Positions 1 through 12,606 of a DNA stretch of 64,000 nucleotides are shown here, piece after piece. The stretch comes from Thermothielavioides terrestris NRRL 8126. Its lineage: Eukaryota > Ascomycota > Sordariomycetes > Sordariales > Chaetomiaceae. The notes beneath the pieces are model-generated. The model was given only the letters and a program-made list of their open reading frames with translations. It made no database searches and was not told where the DNA came from. The first letter of the stretch is position 1. Each line of letters opens with the position of its first letter. The stretch lies in assembly GCF_000226115.1 (NCBI RefSeq), contig NC_016458.1, forward strand, positions 8,909,501-8,973,500, written 5' to 3'. Position numbers and translations under genes: made by a program.

Positions 1-3000
1 TAGAGATAGTATAATCAACTATATCTAGGTAATATAGGGCAATGGTATTTAGTAGCTAAGGCTATTCGACTTAGTAGGCTTAGACTATATACTCTAAATA
101 GCTAAAGTACTATTAAAGGGGAGTAGTAGTAAAGCCACTATACTATTAGGCTATAGCTAGGTACTACTAGACTATAAAAGGTATAAAACTAAGGTATAGT
201 TCTTTACCTTATTAAAGGAGGTTAATATAGTAAAGTAGCTTAAGGATATAGTAGATACCCTAATATATAAACTAACTAGTATTATAGATATAGTAGCGCT
301 ATACTAGAAGCTTAATTAAAGATCTTATACGCTATAGTAGAACCTTAAAGTTAATAAGGTGATATAGGAAGCGAAGAGGGCTAAGTATACCTAGCGATTA
401 AGCTATATAGCGAGCTCCTAAGTATATTACTATAAAGTAGTATAGGAGTTTAAGCGCTATACTAGGTAGTTATAGACACTATATTAGCATTGCTTTCTCG
501 CTAGGGCGTCGAAGGAGTAGAAGCTAATATAGGATATCGAGAGGTAGATACGACTTCGAAGCTACTAACGCCCTAAACCTCTAGTATTACTAGTGCTCTA
601 GCTAGGGCTTAGCGAGCCCTAGAGTACTATAATATATACCTAGAAGGCTAAGGCGTTAGTAAAGTACTTCTTTCCTATACTATAGATATAGTATAATAGT
701 ATCCTTAATCGAGACTAGTTTAAAGAGTCTTTTTATAATATTACGCCTATCAACTAGGAGGTCTATAATATTAAGATTATAAAGATTATAAGCTATATAA
801 GATCGAATAAAGTACCTAGTAAAGACCTCTTTACTAATAAGGTCTTTAAGGCCTATAATAGGGAAGATAAGCTATTAGAAGTACTTATAGCAATTATATA
901 TATCTACTTTAAGCTAGAGCACTTCCTATATAGATTCTACGCTATATAGGTGGTCGTCTTTAAAAAGCTAGGGAAGTCTCTAGAGTAGCTAATAGAGGTT
1001 AGAGTATATTGTCTAATATCGCTATTTAGTATAATAGATAAAATTATTAAAATAGCTATTGTAAACTATATAATATATATAGCTAAGGTATATAAGCTAC
1101 TTTTAGAGATATAGATAGGCTTCTAGTAATATAGGTCTATAGAGGTAGTAATCTAAGTAGTAACTAATATAGTAAAGATAGTATAGATATATAGTACCTA
1201 TACTTCGCTATTATAACTAGACTTAAAAGGCGCTTTCGATTAGGTCGACTAGATCTAGCTACTATATACGCTCTAGGAACTAGGCTTTAAAAGGAAGTTG
1301 ATTATACTCCTAAGGAGCTACTTCGAAGATTGTATAGTACGTCTATAGTTCAATAGAATTATAGCTAAGCCTACAACTTTATAGTAAAGTATATTGTAGA
1401 GCTTGCTACTGTTGCTAGCGCTATTTATCCTTTTTATCACCTTTCTGTTTTATACTCTCAAAGTATATACTAGACTTCTAATAGTTAAGTATATAAATAA
1501 TATTAACCTCCTTATATTCAAATAGGATATACTAGTATATTACTATATATTAGAAAGAGGGTTTACTAAGTATAAGAAATAGGTAGTAGAACAGGGTATA
1601 TAGTTTAAACCTACGAAGAACAAGCTTATCTACTTTATAAAGGTATAGTAGCTATATATAAAGGTCGTTAATATCTTAGGTAAGGGCCAACTAGGGCTCG
1701 CCTTAGTAGAATTAGCAAGGTTCCTAGGTGTATAGCTAGATTGTAAGCTCTCCTTTAAAGTATATAGGAAGGCGATAGAGGTAAAGATAGCTATATAGAA
1801 GTTCGCCTTTATAAAGCTTATAGTAAAGACGTATAGGGTATATATTATATAGGCTTAGAAGATCTATATAAAGGTTATTAGAAGTGTCCTTTTATATAGA
1901 ACAGTAGTATAATATACTTCGACATTGGTTAGAGGGACCCTATATAGGATTGTATATAGCTTTAGTATAATGTAGTTAAGCTACCTCTAAATAGTTGCTA
2001 GTATATATAAGGCTATACTAGTCTATAATCTTAAGAGTAAGACCTAGGTACCCTCTATTGACCTATACTTTAACCACTAGGTAGCGTATACTAAATAAAG
2101 GCTTTAGAAGATAGGCCTTATATAGCTTCTATATAATATATATATAAAGGTAGCGTCGAGGCTAAAGAGGAGATACTATATATATTATACCCTAAGGACA
2201 AGGCTAGCTATAAGAGACTCCTTTATAGAACAGAGGTAGGTATAGGCTAAAGAATAGCTCCTCTTATACTACTCTATAGTAGTAGAAGAGGTATAGAGTA
2301 AAAGTAGTGAAAACAACGAATAAAGGCCTTAGAAGCCCTAGCTTTATATCGATATAGATATAGTTATAGTAGAGGAATAGAAGGTATATAGAGAGCTATA
2401 GATATACTATATAAACGTTAGAAGGCTAGAGAGGGTATACTATAGAGAAGTAGCCAACCTATATAGCCTAGAGCCCTTTACCTAGATACTATAGATATAT
2501 AAAGACCTTAGTAAGATATAGAGCTCTCTCTTTATATAGATATATATAGGAGCTATTAGCCCAAGGCAGTTCTTATTCTAGAAAGGTATATTAGATATAT
2601 CTATACTACTTTACTATTATAATAAAGCGCCTAAGACTATCGTCTATCTAGCAATATATTATAAAGACCCTATAGTTATTGTAGAAAGGCCTAGCGTCTA
2701 GGACTAATATACGCTATTTACACTACTTAAAAGTAGGAGAGGCGCTTAGGCGTTTATAAAATAACTAATATATATTAGGCGTCTATAAAAGTACTAGCTA
2801 GCGCTTAAGCTAAACGTTGAAGGTAAAGTAGAATACAAAGGAGCGATAGAGGGCTCTATAAGTATATAGCTAGTATATAGTAGCTAAGTCGATATAGTGG
2901 AGGAGCTTATAGCGGTTGGCTATAAGGGCTATAACGTAAGTAAGGGGTATAAGAGGAGGAAAAGGCGTAGAAAGGTCAGCCTCTAGCCGCCCTCCTTGTA

Positions 3001-3291
3001 TATACTATATACTTAGCGATTAAGGCGCTTACACTAGGGGCGTACTATATAAGCTAGTAGCGTATAATAGGCTATATAGGCCACTATATCTCTATTGCTA
3101 TTAGGCTAGAAAGGTAAGTTCTAACAAGTTAGAAAAGGGAAGCCTAGGGAGGCCCGCCCTATATAGCGGGAATATAGTATAGGCGCTATATATAAATAGT
3201 ATATATAGAGGTAGAGGGACTATTTGCCTTTAGTAGCGAGGCACTAAGTGCCTCTTTAGTATAAGATTAATAATAATAATAATAATAATAT
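1..3291 (+). mobile_element. LINE copy P1, 3' part (ORF2 and 3' end), RIP-inactivated
   Basis: This is a plus-strand copy of the resident non-LTR family. It enters the window inside the end of the endonuclease (EEP) domain of ORF2, so its 5' part lies outside. Reverse transcriptase follows; its YxDD box is readable at 1490-1501 as Tyr-Ile-Asn-Asn, both Asp codons having become Asn. The C-terminal part downstream keeps the typical spacing of a fungal LINE Cys/His region. Stops, mostly TAG, interrupt it throughout. The copy ends with a hairpin (3238-3254) and a (TAA)n tail (3266-3291). The sequence resuming at 3292 is the interior of a minus-strand copy, so P1 was inserted into E1. I see no RNase H motif after RT. 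Confidence 0.88.
3238..3254 (+). other. 3'-UTR hairpin of the LINE family
   Basis: GAGGCAC-TAA-GTGCCTC is a perfect 7-bp stem with a 3-nt loop, 11 nt before the (TAA)n tail of P1. The same hairpin appears next to the tail of other copies on the minus strand, for example at 7033-7049 with one mismatch. Retention of the stem next to the tail suggests it is the 3' end recognised by the element's reverse transcriptase. That role is inferred from other LINEs. Confidence 0.6.
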
Positions 3292-3969
3292 TAGCTTCTA
3301 CTCCTTTAATGCTTTAGTAAAAGAGTAGCGCTAATATAGCGTCTACAACTATCTAGTATAGCGCTTAAACCGCTATATTGCTTTATAGTAGTATATTTAG
3401 GAGCTTGCTATACAGCTTAATCGCTAAGTATATTTAGCCCTCTTTACTTCCTATATTACTTTATTAACTTTAAGGTTCTACTATAGTATATAAGATCCCT
3501 AATTAAGCTTCTAGTATAGTGCTACTATATTTATAATACTAGTTAGCTTATATATTAGGGTATCTATTGTATCTTTAAGCTATTTTATTATATTGACCTC
3601 CCTTAGTAGAGTAAGGAACTATACCTTAGCTTCGTACCTTTTATAGTCTAGTAGCGCCTAGCTATAGCCTAGTAGTATAGTAGCTTTGCTACTACTCCCT
3701 CTTAGTAGCACTTTAGCTACCTAGGGTATATAGTCTAAGCTTACTAAGTCGAATAGCCTTAACTACTAAGTACTATTGCCCTATATTGCCTAGATATAGT
3801 CAATTATATTATCTCTATTGCCCTATTGAACTTAGATAGATATATTACAAGGTATATAGAGCTTAAGCTCCTATTCTATTATAATCTAGAGTAGTATATC
3901 TACTAATTAGGAGGTTCTATTATACTTGTCTTATATTAGGTAGTAGGCATTAAAGTCGTCTATAAATAT
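3292..3969 (-). mobile_element. LINE copy E1, middle part (between EEP and RT), RIP-inactivated
   Basis: This is a minus-strand segment of ORF2 covering the stretch between the RT N-terminus and the end of the EEP domain. It is bounded on the left by the tail of P1 and on the right by the (TTA)n of E2. It resumes at 15205, where the same open context (tataagtatatt in other copies) continues. The 3' part of E1 should lie to the left of P1, outside the window. Confidence 0.75.
3958..3969. repeat. Target-site duplication of E2, left copy
   Basis: GTCTATAAATAT is found here immediately before the (TTA)n of E2 and again at 15205-15216 after E2's 5' end. Other copies of the family read CTATAAGTAT at this site, so both duplicates share the same G-to-A difference. 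Confidence 0.65.
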
Positions 3970-6900
3970 TATTATTATTATTATTATTAATCTTATATCG
4001 AAAAGGCATTTAGTGCCTTACTACTAAGGGTAAGCGGTCTCTTTACCTCTATATATACCACTTATATATAGCGTCTATACTACGTTCCCGCTATATAGGG
4101 CAGGCCTCTCTAATTCCTTCTCTCCAACTTGCTAGAACTTACCTTTCTAGTTTAGTAGCGACAGAGATATAGCGGCCTATATAGCCTATTGTATACTATT
4201 TATATATATAATACGCTCCTAGTATAGGTGCTATAGCCGCTAGGTACGCTATATACTTATAAGGAGTGGCTAGAGGCCGACCTTCCTACGCCTTTTCCTC
4301 CTCTTCTTATACCTTTCGCCTACGCCTAAGTTCTTATAGTTAGCCGCTAGAGGCTCCTCTACTATATTGTCCTAGCTACTATACTCCTGCTACGTACCTA
4401 TAGTGCTCTCTACTACTCCCTTATATCCTACTTTGCCTTCGACGTTTAGTTCAAATACTAGCCGGTACTCCTATAGACGCTTAGTATATATTAGCTATCC
4501 TATAATCCTTTAGGCACCTCTCCTACTTCTAAGTAGTATAAGCAATGTATATTGGTCTTAGATATAGGGCTTTTCTATAGCAACTATAGGGTCTTTATAG
4601 TATATTGTAAGGTAGGCGACGGTCTTAGGTACCTCGCTATAGTAGTAGAGTAGTATAGGTATATTCGGTACCCCTTTCTAGAATAGGAACTGCCTATAGC
4701 TAATAGCCCTAATATATACCTATATAAGAAGGAAGCTCTATACTTTGCTAAGATCCTTATATATTTATAGTACCTAGGTAGAAGGCTCTAAGTTATATAG
4801 GTCTATCGTTTCCCTATAGTATACCCTCTCTAGCCTTCTAGCGTCTATACGATATATCTATATCTCTCTATCTACCTTCTACTCCTCTACTATAGCTATA
4901 TCTACGTCGACGTATAGCTATAGCTTCTAAGGTCTCTAATCGTTGTCCTTATTGCTTTTGTTCTACGTCTTTGCTACTACTATTAGGCAGTATATAAGGA
5001 GCTAGTCCTTAGCCTATAGTTGCTTCTACTCTATAGGAGACTCCCTTATAGCTAGTCCTACTACTAGAGCACGGTATATACGACGCTACTTCTTTAATCT
5101 TAACGCTACCTTTATATAGATATTATATAAAAGCTATATAAGCCTAGTTTTCTAGAGCCTCTATTCGATATATACTACCTAGCGGTTGAGGTATAGGTCG
5201 ATAGGGGATACCTAGGTCTTACTTTCTAGGTTATAGACTAGTATAGCTTTATATACGTTAGCAACTACCTAGAGGTAGCTCGACTATATTATACTAAAGC
5301 TATATACAATCCTATAAAGGGTCCCTCTAATTAACGTTAGAGTATACTATACTATTGCCCTATATAAAAGGACGCTTCTAATAACCTTCGTATAAATCTC
5401 TTAGGCTTATATAATATATACCCTATACGTCTTTGCTATAAGTCTTATAAAGGCAAATTTCTATATAGCTATCTTAGCTTCGACCGCCTTTTTATATACT
5501 TGAAACGAGAGCTTATAGTCTAGCTATACACTTAGGAACCTTATCGACTCTATAGATACGAGCCCTAGCAGACCTTCGCCAAGGATATTGACGACCTTTG
5601 TATATAGCTACTATACCTTTATAAAGTAAATAAGCTTGCTCTTCGCTAGTTCGAACTATATCCTTTGTTCTATAGCCTATTTCTCGTATTTAGTAAACCC
5701 TCTCTGTAGTATACAATAGTATATTGGTATATCCTATTTAAATGTAAGAAGGTTAGTGTCATTTATATACCTAACTATTAGGAGCTTAATATATATTTCG
5801 AGGGTATAGAATAGAGGGGTAATAAAGAGGATAAATAGCGTTGGCAACAATAGTAAACCCTATAGCGTACTTTGCTATAGGGTTATCGGCTTAGCTATAA
5901 TCCCATTGAACTATAGGTACACTATACAATCCTCGAAGTAGCTCTTTAGAAATATAATCAACTTCCTTTTAAAGCTTAGTTCCTAGAGCGTATATAGTAG
6001 CTAGACTTAGTCGACCTAGTCGAAAGCGCCTTTTAAGTCTAGTTGCAATAGCGAAGTGTAGGTGCTATATATCTATACTGTCTTTACTATATTAGTCACT
6101 ACCTAGATTACTACCTCTATAGACCTATACTACTAGAAGTCTATTTATATCTCTAGGAGTAGCTTATACGCTTTAGTCGTATATATTACTTAGTCTATAA
6201 TAGCCGCCTTAATTATTTTGCCTATTACACTAAGTAGCGATATTAAGTAGTATACCTCTACCTCTATTAGCTATTCTAGAGACTTCCCTAGCTTCCTAAG
6301 GACAACTATCTATATAGCGTAGAATCTATATAAGAAGTGCTCTAGCCTAAAATAGGTATATATAATTGCTATAAGTACCTCTAATAGCTTGCCCTCCTTA
6401 TTATAGGCCTTAAAGAACTTATTAATAAGAAGGTCCTTGCTAAACGCTTTATTTAATCCTATATAGCTTATAATCTTTATAATTTCAATACTATAGACCT
6501 CTTAGTTGATAGATATAGTATTATAAAAAAACCCTTTAAGCTAGTCTTAGTTAGAGATACTATTGTACTATGCCTATAGTATAGAAAAGAAGCGCTTTAC
6601 TAGCGCTTTAGCCTTCTAAGTATATATTACTACGCTCTAGGGCTTACTAGGCCCTAGCTAGAGCGTTAACAACGCTAGAGGTTTAGAGCGTTAGTAGCTT
6701 CGAAGTTATACCTATCTCTCGATATCCTATATTAGCTTCTACTCTTTCGACGCTTTAGCGAAAGAGTAGTGCTAATATAGCGTTTACAACCGTTTAACGT
6801 AGTACTTAAACCGCTATACTACCTTATAGTAATACACTTAGAAGCTCGTTATATAGCTTGATCACTAGATATACTTAGCCCTTCTCGCTTCCTATATTAC

Positions 6901-6998
6901 TTTATTAACTTCAAGGTTCTACTATAGTATATAGGATCTTCGATTAAACTTCTAGTATAGTACTATTATATCTACGATACTAGTTAGCTTATATATTA
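3970..6998 (-). mobile_element. LINE copy E2, 3' half (3' UTR, RT), RIP-inactivated
   Basis: This minus-strand copy starts on the left with (TTA)n and the 3' hairpin, followed by the ORF2 C-terminus and the RT domain, all with many stops. It is interrupted at 6984-6998 by E3 and continues at 12592-15204. The two pieces together total about 5.6 kb, matching the uninterrupted copies. E2 is therefore a full-length insertion that was later split. Confidence 0.85.
6984..6998. repeat. Target-site duplication of E3, left copy
   Basis: TTAGCTTATATATTA occurs here and at 12592-12606, bracketing E3. The last three bases can also be read as the first unit of the (TTA)n tail. The sequence agrees with the family consensus at this place in ORF2. 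Confidence 0.75.
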
Positions 6999-9900
6999 TT
7001 ATTATTATTATTATTATTAATCTTATACCGAAGAGGCACTTAGCGCCTCGCTACTAAGGGCAAGCAGTCCCTCTACCTCTATATACACCACTTATACGTA
7101 GCGCCTACACTACGTTCCCACTATATAAGGCGGGCCTCCCTAGTTCCTTCTCTCCAACTCGCTAGAACTTACCTTTCTAGCCTAGTAGCGACGAAGATAT
7201 AGCAGCCTATATAGCCTATTACGTGCCACTTATATATACGATACGCTCCTAGCGTAAGTGCTATAGCCACTAGGCGCGCTATATACTTAAGGGGAGTAGC
7301 TAGAGGCCAACCTTTCTACGCCTCTTCCTCTTCCTTTTACGCCTCTTGCCTATACTCTAGTCCTCGTAGCTAGCCGCTAAAGGCTCCTCTACTATATCGT
7401 CCTAGCTACTATACTCCTACTATATACTTATAGAGCTTTCCACTGATCCCCTATATCCTACCTCGCCTTCGATATTTAGCTTAAACGCTAGCTAATACTC
7501 CTATAGACGTCTAATACGCATTAGCTATCCTATAAGCCTCTAAGCGCCTCTCCTACTCCTAAACAATGTAAATAGTATATATCGATCTTAGACGTAAGGC
7601 CTTCCTACAATTACTATAGAGTCCCTATAGTATATTACAAAGTAGATAACGGTCTTAAGTACCTTACTATAGCGACAAAGTAGTATAGGTATATCTAGTA
7701 CCCTCTTCTAGAATAGGAACTACCTAAGGCTAATAGCCTTAGTTTACACCTATATAAAAAGGGAGCTTTATACTTTACTAAGATCCTTATCTACCTATAG
7801 TATTTAGGTAAAGGGTTCTAAAGTATATAGGTCCACTACTTCTCTATAACGTACCCTCTCTAGCCTCCTAGCGTCTATATAGTATATCTATAGCTCTCTA
7901 TATACCTTCTACTCCTCTACTATAGCTATATCTATATTAGTATATAGCTATAGCTCCTAGAGCCTCTAATCGTCGTCCTTATCGCTTTCGCTCTATACCT
8001 CTACTACTATTACTAGGCAGTATATAAGGAGCTAGTCTTTAGCCTATAGTTGCCTCTACTCTATAGAAGACTCCCTTATAGCTAGTCCTACTACTAGGGT
8101 ATAGTATATATAGCGCTACTTCTTCAACTTTAATACTACCTTCGTATAGATATTATATAGAAGCTATATAAGCCTAGTTTTCTAAAGCCTCTACTCAGTA
8201 TATACTATCTAGTAGTTGAGGTATAGATTGATAAAGGGTACCTAGGTCTTACTTCCTAGGTTATAGACTAGTATAGCCTTATATATACTTGTAACTACCT
8301 AAAGGTAGCCCAACTATATTATACTAAAGCTATATACAATCTTATAGAGAGTTCCTCTAATTGGCATTAGGGTATACTATACTACTACTCTATATAAAAG
8401 GACGCTCCTAATAACCTTTATATAGATCTTCTAAACTTATATAATATATACCCTATATATCTTTACTATAAGTCTTATAAAGGTAAACTTCTATATAGCT
8501 ATCTTAGCCTCAACCGCCTTCTTATATATTTAAAACGAGAGCTTATAGTCTAGCTATACACTTAGGAACTTTATTAACTCTATAGGTATAAGTCCTAGCT
8601 AACCTTCGCTAAGGATATTAACGACCTTTATATATAGCTACTATACCTTTATAAAGTGGATAAGCTCGCTCTTCACTAGCTTAAACTATATCCCTTGTTC
8701 TATAGCCTATTTCTTATATTCGGTAAACCCCCTCTCTAGTATATAGTAGTACACTACTATATCCTATTTAAATATAAGAAGGTTAGTGTTATCTATATAC
8801 CTAACCATTAGGAGCTTAGTATATACTTCGAGGGTATAGAACAAGGGGGTAATAAAAAGGATAAATAGCGCTAGCGATAATAGCGAGCCCTACAATGTAC
8901 CTTACTATAGAGTTATAGGCTCGGCTATAATCCTATTAAACTATAAGCGCGTTGTACAATCTTTGAAGTAGCTCTTTAAAAGTATAATTAGCTTCCTCTC
9001 GAAGCCTAGTTCCTAGAGTATATATAGTAGCTAGATCTAGTCGACCTAGTCGAAAACGCCTTTTAGGTCCAATTGCAATAGCAAAGTATAAACGCTATAT
9101 ACCTACGCCGTCTTTACTATATTAGTCACTACCTAGATTACTACCTTTATAGACCTATACTATTAGAAGCCTATCTATATCTCTAGGAGCAGCTTATACA
9201 CCTTGGCTATATATATTACTTAGTCTATAATAGCCGCCTTAATAATCTTGTCTACTATACTAAATAGCGATATTAGGCAATATACCCCTACCTCTATCAA
9301 CTATTTTAAAGACTTCCCTAGCTTCCTAAAGACGACTACCTATACTATATAGAATCTATATAGGAAGTGCTCTAGTTTAAAATAAATGTATATAATCGCT
9401 ATAAGTATCTTCGATAGCTTATCCTCTTTATTATAGGCCTTAAGGAACTTGTTAGTAAGAAGGTCTTCGCTAAGCGCTTTATTTAATCCTATATAGCTTA
9501 TAATCTCTATAATCTTAGCTCTATAGACCTCCTAGTCGATAAGTATAGTATTACGAAAAGACCCTTTAGGCTAATCTCGGTCGGGGATACTATTGTACTA
9601 CGCCTATAGCGTAGGAAAGAAGCGCCCTACTAGCGCCTTAGCCTTCTAAATATACGTTATAGCGCTCTAGGGCTTACTAGGTCCTAGCTAGAGCGCTAGC
9701 AACGCTAGAGGCTTAGGATATTAGTGGCTTCGAAGCTATACCCACCTTTTAATATCCTATATTAGCTTCTACTCCTTCGACGCCCTAGTAAGCGAGTAGT
9801 ACTAGTATAGCGTCTATAACCAATAGGTATAGCATTTAAAACGCTATACCGCCTTATAGTAATACGTTTAGAAGCTTACTATATAGCTTGACTACTAGGC

Positions 9901-12591
9901 GTGTTTAGCCCTCTTCACTTCTCGTATTGCCTTATCGACTTTAAGGTTCTACTATAGTGTATAGGACCTTTAATTAAGCTTATAATATAGGGCTACTACG
10001 TCTATGATACTAGTTAGCTTATATATAAGGGTATCTACTATATCCTTAAGTTCTTCTACTATACTAATCTCCTTTAGTAGGGTTAAGAACTAGGCCTTAG
10101 CCTTGTACTTTTTATAGTCTAGTAGCACCTAGCTATAGCTCTATAGTATAGCAGCTCTACCACTATTCCCCTTTAGTAGTACTTTAGCTACCTAGGGTAT
10201 ATAGTCTAAGCCTACTAAGTCAAAAGGTCCTAGCCACTAGGCATTACTACCTTATATTGCCTAGATATAGTCGATTATACTATCTCTATTGCCTTGCTAT
10301 ACTTAGGTAGATATACTATATAGTATATAAAGCTTAAGCTCCTATTCTACTACGATCTAGAGCAATATATTTACTAATCAAGAGGTCCTATTGTACTTAT
10401 CTTATATTAGGTAATAGACGTTGAAGTTGCCTATAAGTATATTGTACCCTTTTAGCTTCTACTCTACTAGAGTATAGAGTAGCGACCACTACCCTAGCTC
10501 CTAATTAGGCAAATAAATAGACTATACTATAAAGGGGTTCGATCCTTCTTTCTTAAACGTTATAGCTACCTAATCTTCTCCTGCCTTAGCCAACTATATT
10601 ATATAGTTAAAGCGTTTACTTATATATAGCACTACCCTACTAGCACTATATACTATCTTATACTAGCTGCCTCGCCTATAGGGTAAGGCTAGGAGGGTTA
10701 TATCTAAGTAAATCGATAGCTCCTAAATCGCTACTAGGTCGAACTCCTCTTTACCTTCTAGCACTTAGTTAAAGTAGTTTCTATTGCTATCGGTATTCTA
10801 GTAGAGTACTTTTAACGTTATAGCTATATACTTGGTATAGGATAGAGGCCTTTAGTCATCACTATATTAGGTTATAAAGTTAGCTCTATACTTATACTAT
10901 ATAGGGGTACTATATAAATAGCGTTCCTATTCTATACCCTAGCTCTTTAGAAGGTTTATAAAAGTACTTTAAATTAGAATAGGTCTATATTGTTAGAGCG
11001 CTCTATCCTCTAGATATCGGTAGGCTAGCCTACCTTAGTAGGGCGCTTCCTTAGGCGCTATTCTCCCAACTTATCCTCCTAGCTCCTATATTGTATACTT
11101 ACCCCCGTTGTTGCTATCACCTAAGGCTAAGGTATATAAAAGGTAAGTAGGCGGTTGTTAAACTACTCCCTTATATACTAGCGCTACTCCTTTACTATCT
11201 TATAGCTTATATCAAAGGCTATATAGGCGCTCCTATAGTTAATGTACTTTAGCCTATTCCTAGCTAGGTCAATCTTCACTAGGCATCTTACCTCTCGCTT
11301 CCTTACTATATCGCTATCGCTATACGCTATATAGATATAGATTAGACAATATACCTCTTCCTCTTTATAGAACGTTGTTTTATATCTCTACTTCCTATAT
11401 TTAAAATATAGGATTATATATACTACGCCTTCGAAGTGTTTATAAAAGTAGACTATATAATTAAGTAAGACCTCTTAGTCAATAAGCCTTACTACTTCCT
11501 CAACTATATATAGCTCGACTAGTATATATATTGTTTATAGCCTTTAACTATCCTTAGTATTACCTTATAGTATTTATAGCCTTATATATATAATCTAGAC
11601 TTTGTTTTTCTTCGCTAAGTTCATTGCTAGGCGGCTAGCGTCACCTCTATACTTTGTTAAGGTAGCTAGCTAAATACCCTTTATAAGTACTATAAAGGTA
11701 TAGCGTTTAAACATTGTAGTTGCTCTAAATATAGTTATAATCTACGTTTTATTGTCCTTATTAGTAAACTATACCTAGTAGTCCTCCTTAAAGGTAACTA
11801 CTATATTCCTACTCTTTAGTAACTTCTATACTACGATTATACTACTTCTACTATCCCCTATCGTCGCTCCTATCGTCGCTATAGCTATATTGACCACCTA
11901 GACTATATTACCTATACTCCTATTGACGATATCTATAGGCGCCTACCTAAGGTCTACTATAAGTTTATAGAATAGTTTCTTCGGTATATACTAAATATAG
12001 CTTTTAAATAGCTAGGGAACTACCGTCGTAGCTACACCCTACTCTACTATTTATACCTAGGTCCTCGCTTATATACCTCTAATGCTCGCCTATATCCTAA
12101 CCTTATTCTTGATTTATATAACCTCCTCTTTAATATAGTCGACGCTCCTATATAGCTTATATATATTGTAAAGGCAGTTTAGCTCGTCTTAGAACACCTT
12201 ATAATAATATATATATATAGCTACCTATATATATAGCTATATCTTTAGCGACACTAGGGTATAGAATTCCTATAGAAGCCTCGATCGCTTGTCGCTAACG
12301 CCCTCGGTATATATATTCCAATCGTTTATAGCTCCTATAGGAGGGAGCCTAAGTCTTTAGTTACGTCGGTTGAGGTATTCGTACACGTTAGCCGCAATGT
12401 GGCGACCTACGGTGCCCAACGCCGGGCTACCACTATCGCTACTACGACCTACGTAGCCGCTACGCCCCCTCTACGACAGCGTAGATAGGGGTAATCGGGT
12501 ACGCTAAGAACGCTTATATTGTTAGATTCGGTTTTGGCTCAGCGGTTCCTTTGCAATCGGCGTTTTTAAGAAAAGTATAAAGGTTATTATC
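6999..12591 (-). mobile_element. LINE copy E3, full length, RIP-inactivated
   Basis: This is an uninterrupted copy of about 5.6 kb. Reading on the minus strand from the right: a 5' leader (near 12480-12590); ORF1 (roughly 11000-12400), whose CCHC region near 11365-11420 has Tyr in place of its Cys and His residues; ORF2 with an EEP endonuclease motif readable as Gly-Asn-Phe-Asn at 10422-10434 (normally GDFN); RT with its YxDD box as Tyr-Ile-Asp-Asn at 8788-8799; a 3' UTR hairpin at 7033-7049; and (TTA)n. It was inserted into E2 with a 15-bp duplication. The 5' leader (12390-12480) is less mutated than the coding part. Clade assignment to Tad1 is inferred from the ORF1-EEP-RT layout. Confidence 0.88.
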
Positions 12592-12606
12592 TTAGCTTAT
12601 ATATTA
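12592..12606. repeat. Target-site duplication of E3, right copy
   Basis: Identical 15-bp partner of 6984-6998. From here the sequence runs on without a break into the E2 reading (ggtatctac), which shows the two sides were once contiguous. Confidence 0.75.
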
